Shown here one piece after another: positions 23,627-32,087 of a DNA stretch of 64,000 nt (position 1 is the stretch's first letter; every line of letters starts with the position of its first letter). Below the pieces are notes generated by a model. The model did not search any database, was not told the origin of the DNA, and saw nothing but the letters and a program-made list of their open reading frames with translations. Location: contig NZ_CP100404.1 in the NCBI RefSeq assembly GCF_024218775.1, positions 124,001 through 188,000 of the forward strand. Reading direction: 5' to 3'. A program made the position numbers and the translations under genes. This DNA comes from Haloarcula marina. Lineage in GTDB: Archaea; Halobacteriota; Halobacteria; Halobacteriales; Haloarculaceae.

Positions 23627-24541
23627 TTATTCGATTTTGGCGTACTGGTCGGAGAGTTTCTCCGCCGCGTCGGCCATCAAGTCCTGCTCGTAGTCGTCCA
23701 GGTCCCACTCGATGATCTCCTCGATGCCGTCGGAACCGAGGCGGACCGGGACGCCGAAGGCGGTGTCCTCGTGGCCGAACTCGCCCTCGAGTTTGACGGA
23801 GGCCGGGAGGACTTCGCCCGTGTCGCGGACGATGGCTTCGACCATGTGAGCGACGCCGCGGGCCGGACCCCACTCGGTCGCGCCCTTGCGCTCGATGACG
23901 TCCATCGCCGACTCCTGCAGGTCGCCGAGAATCTCTTCGCGCTCGTCGGCGTCGAACTCGGGGTCGGTGCCGTCGACGCGGACCTTCGAGAAGGCGGGGA
24001 CCTGCGCGTCGCCGTGTTCGCCGAGGATGGTCGCTTCGACGTTCTGAACGGGCGAGTCGAAGCGCTCTGCGAGGACGTAGCGGAAGCGCGCGGAGTCGAG
24101 GCGGCCGCCGAAGCCGATGACCTGTTCGCGCGAGCGGTCGCCCGCCTCGTAGAGGTGGCGGTTGAGCAGGTCGACGGGGTTCGAGGTGGTCAGCGAGATG
24201 TAGTCGTCGTTGTGCTCGTCGAGCGAGGACTGGATGTCCTCCATGATGGGCGCGTTGTCGCCCGCGAGGTCGATACGCGTCTGGCCCGGTTGGCGCGGAA
24301 TACCGGCCGTGATGACGACCACGTCGGAGCCAGCGGTGTCCTCGTAGCCGCCCTGTCGGACCGTCGTGTTGGAGTCGTAGGCGATACCGTGGTTGGTGTC
24401 GGCGGCCTGGCCGATGGTGTCTTCTTCCTTATCGGGGATGTCGACGAAGACGACTTCGTCGGCGATGTCGCGAAGCGCGATGTTGTACCCAGCAGCGGCG
24501 CCGACCGTTCCGGCCGCACCGACTACGCTTACCTTTGTCAT
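23627..24541 (-). CDS. mdh: Malate dehydrogenase
   Basis: The 304-residue enzyme matches the Haloarcula halophilic malate dehydrogenase nearly throughout. It has the NAD-binding [15 protein letters not shown], the specificity loop with [19 protein letters not shown] (Arg residues that bind malate/oxaloacetate), [10 protein letters not shown], catalytic His in [11 protein letters not shown], and a highly acidic surface. It belongs to the LDH-like MDH group. It interconverts malate and oxaloacetate in the TCA cycle. A TATA element at 24569-24574 (TTTAAC on the minus strand) predicts a leaderless mRNA. Confidence 0.95.
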   Translation of the reverse strand: MTKVSVVGAAGTVGAAAGYNIALRDIADEVVFVDIPDKEEDTIGQAADTNHGIAYDSNTTVRQGGYEDTAGSDVVVITAGIPRQPGQTRIDLAGDNAPIMEDIQSSLDEHNDDYISLTTSNPVDLLNRHLYEAGDRSREQVIGFGGRLDSARFRYVLAERFDSPVQNVEATILGEHGDAQVPAFSKVRVDGTDPEFDADEREEILGDLQESAMDVIERKGATEWGPARGVAHMVEAIVRDTGEVLPASVKLEGEFGHEDTAFGVPVRLGSDGIEEIIEWDLDDYEQDLMADAAEKLSDQYAKIE

Positions 24542-24568
24542 ACCATTCGAAACGCCACCCGCGCCAAC

Positions 24569-24574
24569 GTTAAA
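24569..24574 (-). promoter_or_regulatory. TATA element for mdh
   Basis: On the minus strand TTTAAC lies 28-33 nt before the mdh start, in a divergent promoter region of 118 nt shared with the Auto_anti-p27 gene. Confidence 0.5.
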
Positions 24575-24659
24575 CGTGTCGAAAGCCCCCTTCTCGTGGA
24601 CGTGAGTCGACGTTCGTGCAGCCGAAAGTTGTTTTCAGTTCCGTGGCGTCGATACGGAT

Positions 24660-25505
24660 ATGAGCGATTTCGATAAGGAAGCCGAACGCGAGAAGCTACG
24701 GAAGAAGTTCGAGAAAGAGGAACAGCGCCGCGAGACCACAGAGCAGATGAGCGAACTCCTGTTGAAGGGCGCGACCATGACCAACGCGCACTGCTCGGAC
24801 TGTGGCGACCCCATCTTCCGCTACGACGGCCAGGAGTTCTGCCCCACCTGTCAGAAGCCGATTTCTCGCGACCAGTCCGAGGAAGACGACGCAGACGACG
24901 CCGAGTCGGGTGCCGAGAGCGACGGGGCGGAAGCGGGCGATGGCGAGTCCGGCGAGCACATCGAGATGGCGAATCCGAGTAACGACGCGCGCATCCAGTT
25001 CGGCGGTGACGAGGTGGACGACGGTGAGGCCGTCGACGCCAACGCGGGCGACGAGGCCGCTGAACCTGCCGCTGACACTGCCGCGGACGCCGAACCCGCC
25101 GCCGGAAACGACCCGGCGGCGGCCGACGCCGCCCGACAGCCACGACAGGAAGTCCCGTCGGCGGACCCCGACCGGACTCCAGACGAAAGGCAGGGCGCGG
25201 CGCGCGGTGGGGCGGCGGCACCGGCTCGAACACCCGCCGACGGTGACGCGCGGCGTCGTGAAGAGACGGCGGGACACGATGCGGACCAGCAGTCGCCGGA
25301 TTCCGACCCCCGCGTTTCACCTCGAACCGCCGCCGGGTCGAACGAGAACGTGCGGACGGACCGTCGGGAAGCGGAGTCGTTGCTGGCGGCGACGGCACGG
25401 CGATTCGCGGAACGGGCGGCGGCGGCCGAAGACCCGCGTGAGGCGCGCGAACACCTCGCCGCCGCACGCGAAGCGGCAGAAGCGCTGGACGCCGTCTCCT
25501 TCTGA
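24660..25505 (+). CDS. Auto_anti-p27 (Sjogren antigen 1) family zinc-ribbon protein
   Basis: Residues 1-75 carry the family signature: a charged helix (EAEREKLRKKFEKEEQRR), MSELLLKGATMTNAHC, and a C-x2-C...C-x2-C ribbon (CSDCGDPIF, CPTCQKPI). A long acidic, Ala/Asp/Pro-rich disordered region spans about 80-240, and a C-terminal Ala/Arg-rich helix (ATARRFAERAAAAEDPREA) closes the 281-residue protein. The molecular role of the family in archaea is unknown. Its promoter region is shared with mdh. Confidence 0.82.
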   Translation: MSDFDKEAEREKLRKKFEKEEQRRETTEQMSELLLKGATMTNAHCSDCGDPIFRYDGQEFCPTCQKPISRDQSEEDDADDAESGAESDGAEAGDGESGEHIEMANPSNDARIQFGGDEVDDGEAVDANAGDEAAEPAADTAADAEPAAGNDPAAADAARQPRQEVPSADPDRTPDERQGAARGGAAAPARTPADGDARRREETAGHDADQQSPDSDPRVSPRTAAGSNENVRTDRREAESLLAATARRFAERAAAAEDPREAREHLAAAREAAEALDAVSF

Positions 25506-25506
25506 A

Positions 25507-25683
25507 TCAGGTATCGGCCCGGACTTCGTCGGCGACGTCGCGGTCGGCGGCGATGTCACTCGCCGAAAGCGTCTCACACCCCGTGCTCACGTTGTGTCGT
25601 TCGAACTCGAAATACCGGTCGCTCTCGGTCGACGAGTTCTCACCCGTGGTTCCCCCAGACCGCCACTGAGCAACACAGCTGTT
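25507..25683 (-). pseudogene. Acidic open frame without a usable start codon
   Basis: Between the convergent p27 and hef genes, the minus strand holds 58 open codons ending in TGA at 25507-25509. The last 40 read ENSSTESDRYFEFERHNVST, then CETLSASDIAADRDVADEVR and DT. Composition and third-position GC look coding, but there is no ATG, GTG or TTG near the beginning and a TGA lies directly upstream. It may be the remains of a small gene or a gene with an unusual start. Confidence 0.3.
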
Positions 25684-25730
25684 TCAACGTCCTATTCGTG
25701 TACTAAAGCCCGGACGAAGGTGGCTGACGC

Positions 25731-28187
25731 CTACGGTTCGTAGTCGCCGCCGACCACGTCGCGGATGCGCTCGGCGGTCACGTCGCCGATGCCCTCCACC
25801 TCCAGTAGGTCCTCGTGGTTGGCGGTCATCACTGCCTCGACGGTCCCGAAGTGGTCGAGCAGACTCCGAGCGGTCACGGGGCCGACCTCCGCCACCGAGG
25901 AGACGACGTACTCCTGCTGTTCGGCCAGCGTCTTCGACTGCTTCTCGCCGTGGACGCTCACCTCGCGGTCGCCCGCGTCCTGTTCGCGCTGGGCGACCAT
26001 TTCGAGGAGGTCGGCCGTCTCCCCCTCGTCGGCCGTTCGCAATACGCTCGCGCCGAAGTCGACGGCCAGCGAGGCCAGCGCGCCGTTGATGGCCTTGTGG
26101 TGGACGTTCCGCGCGCCGTAGAGGTCCTCGCCCTCGATGACGACGACGGGCCGCGCGTAGTGGCGGGTGGCGTCGCCCACCTGCTCGAACATCGAGCGGT
26201 CGCCGCCGGTCAGCGTGTCCAGGAAGTCCGCGACGGTCTTGCGCTCGACGACCACGCGGTCCGAGAGGACGTAGTCGCCGACGGCCAGCGTCTCCAGTCG
26301 CGTCTCGACGCCCTCGCGCGTCGAGAGGTCCCGGGCGATGGTCGAGTCGAGTTCGCGCTGGTCGGCGACGATTTCGATGCCGTCGTCGTCGGCGCGGGCC
26401 GTCGCGACGGTGCCGTCCAGTTCGTCGACACTGTGCCCGTCTTCCTCGGCAGCCACGTCCGTCCCGGCGAAGGCGTCGAGTCCGGCCTGTCCGTCGGCCT
26501 CGGTTCCGCCGTCGCCGTTATCCCTGTCGACCCCAGTTTCCGCCGGAGCGGGGGACCCGTCGCCGCCTTCCTCGGGCGAATCCCCACCTCCGGCGTCCTC
26601 GTAGTCGCCCAAGCCGGTCTGATTCAACTGGGCTTCGAGGTCCCCGGCGACGCTCTTTAAGTTCTGTAGCTCCTGTTTCATCCGCTTCTGGTCGTTGCGG
26701 GCCTTCCAGAAGTACGCCTCGTCGCGGGTGTCCTCGGCCAAGAGGACGACGACGCGGCCCTCGGCCTGTCGGCCGGTCCGGCCCTTGCGCTGGATGGCGC
26801 GAATCGCCGTCGGCACGGGTTCGTAGAAGAGGACCAGGTCGACCTCCGGTACGTCCAGTCCCTCCTCGGCGACGGAGGTGGAGACGAGCACCTCGAACTC
26901 CCCGGCGCGGAAGCGGTCTAAGGTGTCCTGTTGTTCGGTCTGCGTCATCCCCTCGCTGCCGTCGGTGTCGCTCTGCCCGACGAACTTCCGGGTCGAGAAG
27001 TGGTTCGAGAGAAAGTCGACCAGCGTCTCGGCAGTGTCTCGCGACTCGGTGAAGACGATGACTCGCTCGCCGTTCTCGATGCCGAGCGTCTCGGCGAGCA
27101 GCATTCGGGTCCGGCGGAACTTCGGGTGCAGGTCGTCGTATTCGCGGGCGGTCCGTATCGCCTGCCGAATCTTCGGTTCGCTGACGAGGCGCTGGTCGGC
27201 CTTCGACGCGCCCGAGGAGCGGGCGGCCTCCTTCAGGCGCTCGAAGTACCGTCGGACGGATTCGACGCTCTGGGTCTCGACGTAGGTGACGGCGGTCCGG
27301 AGCTTTCGAATCTCGGCGAGGAAACTCATCCCCTTGTACCCCTCGCTCTGGTCGTTGTTCATCAACTTCCGAAGTTCGGCCTGCATCCCCTGAATCTCCC
27401 GCTCGGAGAGGTCCGGCGACGTCTTGTTCGTGACGCCGAGTTCCTTCAGTTTCCCGAGGCGGTCCGAGACGACTTCGTTGATGGCGTCGCGTATCTCGAC
27501 GACTTCCTCGGGGAGGTCGATGCGCTTCCAGTCGACGCTGGTGTCGTGGGTGTACTCGGCCACGTCGGCGTCGTCTTCGGTCATCACCGCCACATCGCCC
27601 AGTCCGAGGTTCTCACAGACTTCGAGGATGGCCTCCTCGTCGTCGCCGGGCGAGGCGCTCATCCCGGTTACGAGGGGGTTGTCGGCGTCGGCGTGGTAGC
27701 GGTCGGCGATGTAGTTGTAAGCGTAGTCGCCGGTCGCGCGGTGACACTCGTCGAAGGTGCAGTGAGTCACCGCCGAGAGGTCGATGCGGTTACCCACGAG
27801 GTCGTTCTCGACGACTTGGGGCGTCGCCATGACGATGCGGGCGTCGCTCCAGAGGTCGGCCCGGTCGTCGGGGCGCACCTCGCCGGTGAACACCACTATC
27901 TCGTCGTCGGGGACGGTCAGGGCCTCCCGGTAGAACTCGGCGTGTTGCTGGACGAGCGGTTTCGTCGGCGCGAGCATGAGGGACTTCCCGCCCGCGTCGT
28001 GGAGGCGGCGGGCGGTCACCAGCAGCGAGACGGTGGTCTTCCCGAGACCGGTGGGGAGACAGACGAGCGTGTGGCCCCCCTCGGCGATGTCGGCGAGTTC
28101 GACCTGATACCGACGGTTCTCCAAGAAACCGTCGACCAACAGGGGGTGGGCGAGCGGGTCGCCGCCCTCGGCGTCGGTGGTCGCCAT
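25731..28187 (-). CDS. hef: Hef-type helicase/nuclease (FANCM-XPF family)
   Basis: The 818-residue protein joins an SF2 helicase to an XPF nuclease. Helicase motifs are Walker A CLPTGLGKT (43-51), the DECH box in TFDECHRATG, VFTESRDTAETL, and motif VI IQRKGRTGRQ (about 455). An acidic Gly/Asp-rich linker (about 525-590) follows. The nuclease core has GDYVLSDRVVVERKTVADFL, and two helix-hairpin-helix motifs end the protein (VGPVTARSLLDHFG, VEGIGDVTAERIRDVV). Hef processes stalled or branched replication forks. No frameshift or missing residue is visible. Confidence 0.93.
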   Translation of the reverse strand: MATTDAEGGDPLAHPLLVDGFLENRRYQVELADIAEGGHTLVCLPTGLGKTTVSLLVTARRLHDAGGKSLMLAPTKPLVQQHAEFYREALTVPDDEIVVFTGEVRPDDRADLWSDARIVMATPQVVENDLVGNRIDLSAVTHCTFDECHRATGDYAYNYIADRYHADADNPLVTGMSASPGDDEEAILEVCENLGLGDVAVMTEDDADVAEYTHDTSVDWKRIDLPEEVVEIRDAINEVVSDRLGKLKELGVTNKTSPDLSEREIQGMQAELRKLMNNDQSEGYKGMSFLAEIRKLRTAVTYVETQSVESVRRYFERLKEAARSSGASKADQRLVSEPKIRQAIRTAREYDDLHPKFRRTRMLLAETLGIENGERVIVFTESRDTAETLVDFLSNHFSTRKFVGQSDTDGSEGMTQTEQQDTLDRFRAGEFEVLVSTSVAEEGLDVPEVDLVLFYEPVPTAIRAIQRKGRTGRQAEGRVVVLLAEDTRDEAYFWKARNDQKRMKQELQNLKSVAGDLEAQLNQTGLGDYEDAGGGDSPEEGGDGSPAPAETGVDRDNGDGGTEADGQAGLDAFAGTDVAAEEDGHSVDELDGTVATARADDDGIEIVADQRELDSTIARDLSTREGVETRLETLAVGDYVLSDRVVVERKTVADFLDTLTGGDRSMFEQVGDATRHYARPVVVIEGEDLYGARNVHHKAINGALASLAVDFGASVLRTADEGETADLLEMVAQREQDAGDREVSVHGEKQSKTLAEQQEYVVSSVAEVGPVTARSLLDHFGTVEAVMTANHEDLLEVEGIGDVTAERIRDVVGGDYEP

Positions 28188-28247
28188 TGGCGTGGCGTAG
28201 TGCCCCTCGGCGGTTAAGGGTTCAGGTAGCGCGGTGAAAGTAAAGCG

Positions 28248-28844
28248 TTAGACGAGGAGCGTCGGCAGGAGGAGGCCCATCCACATCGCGGCGGCGGCGA
28301 GGACCGGAATCGAGAAGTTGTCGTCGACGACGTAGCCCGCGAGCCTCGGCTTGACACCGTCGGCGAACGTCGCGCCGATACCGCCGAGCACCGCCGCCAG
28401 CGGGGGGACGAACGGGGCCGCGAGCAGGGTGCAGACGCCGAACATCACCAGCAACACCCACGCCTGCTTGACGTTGCTCGCGTCCGCGGACCCGAGCAAG
28501 CCGCTGATGGGGTCGCCGATAGCCAGCATCAGCATGGCGGGGACGGCGATAGCGGTGGTTACCCCGTCGAGGCCGACGGCCCCGGCCACGAGCGCCATCC
28601 CGACGATATAGAGGGCGTAGCCCGCGGGGTTGTCCTGTTCGTACTCGCGGGTGAGTCTCTCGTAGATGGCCCAGTCCAGGCCCACCGACAGGCGGATGTA
28701 CTCCAGTACGACGACGATGAAGAGACAGACCGCCAGAAACGCCTGCACGACACGCCAACTCACGATGTCGGGGGCGAGCAAGTGCGCGAGGGGAACCGTC
28801 GCGCCGGAGACGTGTACGAGCCGTCGCGCCACCTCGTCGGCCAT
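28248..28844 (-). CDS. Dolichol kinase-like / CTP-transferase-like membrane protein
   Basis: The 198-residue protein has about six helices and the signature of the SEC59/farnesol kinase group: N-terminal RRLVHVSG, AIGDPISGLLG, and GGIGATFADGVKPRLAGYVVDDNFSIP near the C-terminus. Such enzymes phosphorylate polyprenols using CTP, feeding lipid carriers for N-glycosylation or isoprenoid salvage. The exact substrate cannot be read from sequence. It lies 1 nt downstream of the end of glyS in the same direction, so it is likely co-transcribed. Confidence 0.78.
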   Translation of the reverse strand: MADEVARRLVHVSGATVPLAHLLAPDIVSWRVVQAFLAVCLFIVVVLEYIRLSVGLDWAIYERLTREYEQDNPAGYALYIVGMALVAGAVGLDGVTTAIAVPAMLMLAIGDPISGLLGSADASNVKQAWVLLVMFGVCTLLAAPFVPPLAAVLGGIGATFADGVKPRLAGYVVDDNFSIPVLAAAAMWMGLLLPTLLV

Positions 28845-28845
28845 C

Positions 28846-30582
28846 TTACAGGTCGTCGAAGGTTCGGTCGCCGTCGGTGAGCGCGTCGACCGTCTCTGCG
28901 AGTCCGTCGATGGAGACGCGCTTCTGTTCGGTGGAGTCCCGTTCGCGGAGCGTGACGGTGTCTTCCTCCAGCGACTCGTAGTCGACCGTGACGCAGTACG
29001 GCGTGCCGATTTCGTCCTGTCGACGGTAGCGTCGGCCGATAGCGCCCGAGTCGTCGTAGGTGACGGCGTGACCCGCAGAGCGCAGGGCCTCGGCGATTTC
29101 GCGGGCGTAGTCGTCCATCCCGTCCTTGTCCATCAGCGGGAAGACGCCGACGGTGGTCGGGGCCTGTTCGGCCGGGAGGTCCAGATACGTGCGCGCCTCG
29201 CCGTCGACTTCGTCCTCGGTGTAGGCGTGGGCCAGCACCGTGTAGATGAGGCGGCCGACGCCGAAGGAGGGTTCGACGACGTGCGGACGGACGTGTTCGC
29301 CGTTCTCGGTGACCTCCTCGACACTGAAGTTCGTCTGCTCTACGGGGACGGTCACCTCGTCGCCGTCGATTTTGACGGTCACGTCTTCACTCTCGAACGC
29401 GCTGGGGTCTCGTTCGGCCAGTGCTTCGAGTGCATCGGCCACCGCCTGCGCGTCGCCGCCGAACTCGGGACCGAGGTAGCTCATCTCCGGGTCGACGGTC
29501 GGTCGCTCGACCGTCACGGGTTCGTCGTACTGCTTGAAGACGGTGAAGTCCTCGCCGGAGTGTTCGGCGTGTTTCTGCAGGTCGTAGTCGCCCCGGTAGG
29601 CGAATCCGGTAATCTCTATCCAGTCGCCGTCGATTTCGGCCTCGGCGTCCCAGCAATCGGAGGCGTAGTGGGCGAGTTCGCCGGGGAGGTGCTGACGGAA
29701 GCGGAACCGGTCCATGTCGATACCGATTCGCTCGTACCAGCCCTTGGCGATGCCGAGGTAGTAGGCGACCCAGTCGCTCGTGATGACTTCCTCGGCGACG
29801 GCGTCGCCGACGGTCATCTCCCTGACGCCGCCGTCGTCGGCCTGCTGACTCTCGCCCGAATAGAGGGGCAGAGTCACGTCTTCGACTTCCGAGAGCGGCG
29901 GTTCGTCTTCCTCGGGGTCGACGAAGTGTTCCAGTTCGGCCTGTGTGAACTCGCGCACGCGCACGAGGGACTTCCGCGGGGAAATCTCGTTGCGGTAGGC
30001 CTTCCCGATTTGGGCGACGCCGAACGGGAGTTGGTTGCGGGCGTACTCGGAGAGTTGCGGGAACTCCACGAAGATGCCCTGTGCCGTCTCCGGGCGGAGA
30101 TAGCCCGGCGACGAACTGCCCGGGCCGATGTTCGTCTCGAACATCAGGTTGAAGTTGTCGACGGGTTCGCCCGCGAGCGACGCGCCACAGGAGGGGCATT
30201 CGATGTCGTACTCGGCGATGAGGTCCATGACCTCCTCGTTGGGCAGGGACTCGGCCTCCTCGATGTCGGTGTTGTCCTCGACGACGTGGTCGGCCCGGTG
30301 GGTCGCGCCGCATTCGCCGCACTCGATAATCATGTCGTCGAAGCCGTCGAGGTGGCCCGACGCCTCGAAGACGGGTTCGGGCATCACGTCTGGGGCCGAA
30401 ATCTCCTGGTGGCCCTCGCGGAGGACGAACCGGTCGCGCCACGCGTCCTCGACGTTCGACTTCAGCGCCGCGCCCTGCGGGCCGTAGGTCCAGAACCCGG
30501 CCGCGCCGCCGTAGGCACCGGCGGCGGGGAAGTAAAAGCCGCGTCGCTTGGCGAGTTCGGTGAGTCGCTCGCCCTCGCTCAT
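28846..30582 (-). CDS. glyS: Glycine--tRNA ligase
   Basis: The 578-residue class II synthetase has motif 1/2 features of archaeal/eukaryotic alpha2 GlyRS: RRGFYFPAAGAYGGAAGFW, APDVMPEPVFEASGHLDGF, a zinc-type Cys cluster (CGECGATH and CPSCGAS), RPETAQGIFVEF, FTQAELEHFVDP and motif 3 VVEPSFGVGRLIY. The anticodon-binding domain is at about 470-560. It charges tRNA-Gly in the cytosol. Its start overlaps the stop of the upstream CBS gene by 4 nt (ATGA). Confidence 0.94.
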   Translation of the reverse strand: MSEGERLTELAKRRGFYFPAAGAYGGAAGFWTYGPQGAALKSNVEDAWRDRFVLREGHQEISAPDVMPEPVFEASGHLDGFDDMIIECGECGATHRADHVVEDNTDIEEAESLPNEEVMDLIAEYDIECPSCGASLAGEPVDNFNLMFETNIGPGSSSPGYLRPETAQGIFVEFPQLSEYARNQLPFGVAQIGKAYRNEISPRKSLVRVREFTQAELEHFVDPEEDEPPLSEVEDVTLPLYSGESQQADDGGVREMTVGDAVAEEVITSDWVAYYLGIAKGWYERIGIDMDRFRFRQHLPGELAHYASDCWDAEAEIDGDWIEITGFAYRGDYDLQKHAEHSGEDFTVFKQYDEPVTVERPTVDPEMSYLGPEFGGDAQAVADALEALAERDPSAFESEDVTVKIDGDEVTVPVEQTNFSVEEVTENGEHVRPHVVEPSFGVGRLIYTVLAHAYTEDEVDGEARTYLDLPAEQAPTTVGVFPLMDKDGMDDYAREIAEALRSAGHAVTYDDSGAIGRRYRRQDEIGTPYCVTVDYESLEEDTVTLRERDSTEQKRVSIDGLAETVDALTDGDRTFDDL

Positions 30583-31424
30583 AGGCCCTCGAGTAAGTCC
30601 ACGTCACGGACGATGCCGACGAGTTCGTCGCCCGCGACCAGCGGAATCTGCTCGATGTCGTGTTCGAGCATCAACTGGGCGATTTCCTCGGCCGTGCGGC
30701 GCTTGTTCACCGTCACGAGGTCCGGCGTCATGAACTCGCGGACGGGTTCGACCGGAATCTCGACGTTTCGGGTGGGCATGTAGCGGCCGCCGACGGCCTT
30801 GATGCCCTCCCAGGCCCACTCGTCGTCCTCGTTGGCGATGGAGTTGCCCGTGTCGTCCTCGCCCTCGACGACGCGGGCGACTTCGATGATGTCGACTTCG
30901 GTGAGCATCCCGGTCATCTCGCCGTCGTCGTCCAAGACGACGCCGTAGGGGACTTCGGCGTAGGAGAGTTCGCGTTCGGCGACGGTCAGCGGCGTCTCGA
31001 CGTAGATGCAGTTGACTTCGCTACTCGCGAGGTCGTTGGCCAGGGCGTCGCCGTCGACGGCCCCGTTAGCGATGGCGCGGACAACGTCGGTGACGGTGAT
31101 GATACCTTCGAGGTCGCCGTCGACGACGGGGATGCGGCGGTCACCCTCTGAGAGCATGAGGGTGGCCACGTCCTCGATGGTGGCGTCGGCGGTTATGGTC
31201 GGAACTTCTTCGACCAGCAAGGCGAGTTGGTCCTCGTCAGGTTGGTCGATGAGGGACTCCCGGGAGATGATCCCCCGGAACTCCTCGCCGTCGTCGGTCT
31301 CTTTGATGACGGGGACGGACGAGAACGCCCGCTCTTGGAGATACTCCAGCACGTCGTCACGGGTGCCCGGAATCTGGACCGTGACAACGTCCGAGCGCGG
31401 CGTCATGGCGTCTGCGACGTTCAT
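30579..31424 (-). CDS. Four-CBS-domain protein
   Basis: From ATG 31424 the product has 281 residues and four CBS repeats. Each has the pattern of a helix-strand segment ending in hydrophobic-G-hydrophobic (EEFRGIISRESL, DLEGIITVTDVV, GEMTGMLTEVDII, DELVGIVRDVDLL). CBS pairs bind adenosine nucleotides and regulate attached or partner proteins; there is no catalytic domain here. It is first in the probable operon CBS-glyS-dolichol kinase. An in-frame start at 31448 adds 8 unconvincing residues. Confidence 0.85.
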   Translation of the reverse strand: MNVADAMTPRSDVVTVQIPGTRDDVLEYLQERAFSSVPVIKETDDGEEFRGIISRESLIDQPDEDQLALLVEEVPTITADATIEDVATLMLSEGDRRIPVVDGDLEGIITVTDVVRAIANGAVDGDALANDLASSEVNCIYVETPLTVAERELSYAEVPYGVVLDDDGEMTGMLTEVDIIEVARVVEGEDDTGNSIANEDDEWAWEGIKAVGGRYMPTRNVEIPVEPVREFMTPDLVTVNKRRTAEEIAQLMLEHDIEQIPLVAGDELVGIVRDVDLLEGL

Positions 31425-31817
31425 ACTGCCAACAGTTCCGCCCCGCACATACTAAGTCCTTAACATCCGGGGGCCGACGCCGCTCTCGACGGCGGCTTTG
31501 GGCGGGTCGTCGACCCAGACGCGGCGGCGAGCGTCGCGTCACCAGTCAACGGTCCGCGTTACACCCACTGCCTACAAAAGTTCCGTGAATCGAAATTTTC
31601 ACATTGAGTATGATATCTGCGGTGAAAGAAGTTCGTACGATGAGAATGAGAAGCTTACCGCTATCGAAACCGAGCGACAGCGTTGCAACCGAATCGACCC
31701 TTCCGAATCCATATTCTGATAATCGGGGCCGTTTCGTCAGACAGATGGCTGACAGCGAACGGCGCGTAAGCCGAGGATTCCGCTACGTTTATATGTGGGT
31801 GTTACATATTATCATGC
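31425..31817. other. Non-coding, relatively AT-rich interval
   Basis: About 390 nt separate the CBS gene and a divergent small gene. The part from about 31600 to 31750 is much more AT-rich than its surroundings and uses A/T-rich trinucleotides. Short frames here have neither acidic composition nor GC3 bias. I see no RNA gene, only the TATA element of the next gene near its right end. Confidence 0.5.
31791..31796 (+). promoter_or_regulatory. TATA element for the 31818 gene
   Basis: TTATAT lies 22-27 nt before ATG 31818, following a T at the end of CTACGT. This fits a leaderless transcript. Confidence 0.55.
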
Positions 31818-31985
31818 ATGGAGCCGGATACGGTTGCACCAACGGAGGTTGCTGAGAACGTTGAAGTCATGGCCTCGATAGAGGAGGGGCAGACGGACAC
31901 GTTCATCATCGCAGATGTTTCGCAGGACGACGCGTATATGACACTCCCGTTGGTAGAGGCCGCCTCGCTTCCCGAGTGGCGGTAA
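31818..31985 (+). CDS. Small conserved haloarchaeal protein, 55 residues
   Basis: The frame reads MEPDTVAPTEVAENVEVMAS, then IEEGQTDTFIIADVSQDDAY and ends EAASLPEWR. The MEPDTVAPTE beginning and the EAASLP-W end recall a small protein family conserved in Halobacteria (DUF7556 as I remember it). It is acidic and without membrane segments. Function unknown. It is shorter than usual gene-calling limits but has a well placed TATA box. Confidence 0.75.
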   Translation: MEPDTVAPTEVAENVEVMASIEEGQTDTFIIADVSQDDAYMTLPLVEAASLPEWR

Positions 31986-32087
31986 CCGGCTCAGTGCGTT
32001 TCGACCCACAATCGACCCATTTTCGAGAGTCGCGTCGCGTAGCGTCCGCCCGCTTCGTCGCGGCGACGGCCGCGGCGCTCCCCTGAG

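Noticed and set aside
31425-31817. Possible insertion-sequence remnant in the AT-rich interval
   Set aside because: No terminal inverted repeats, target duplication or transposase-like residues were found.
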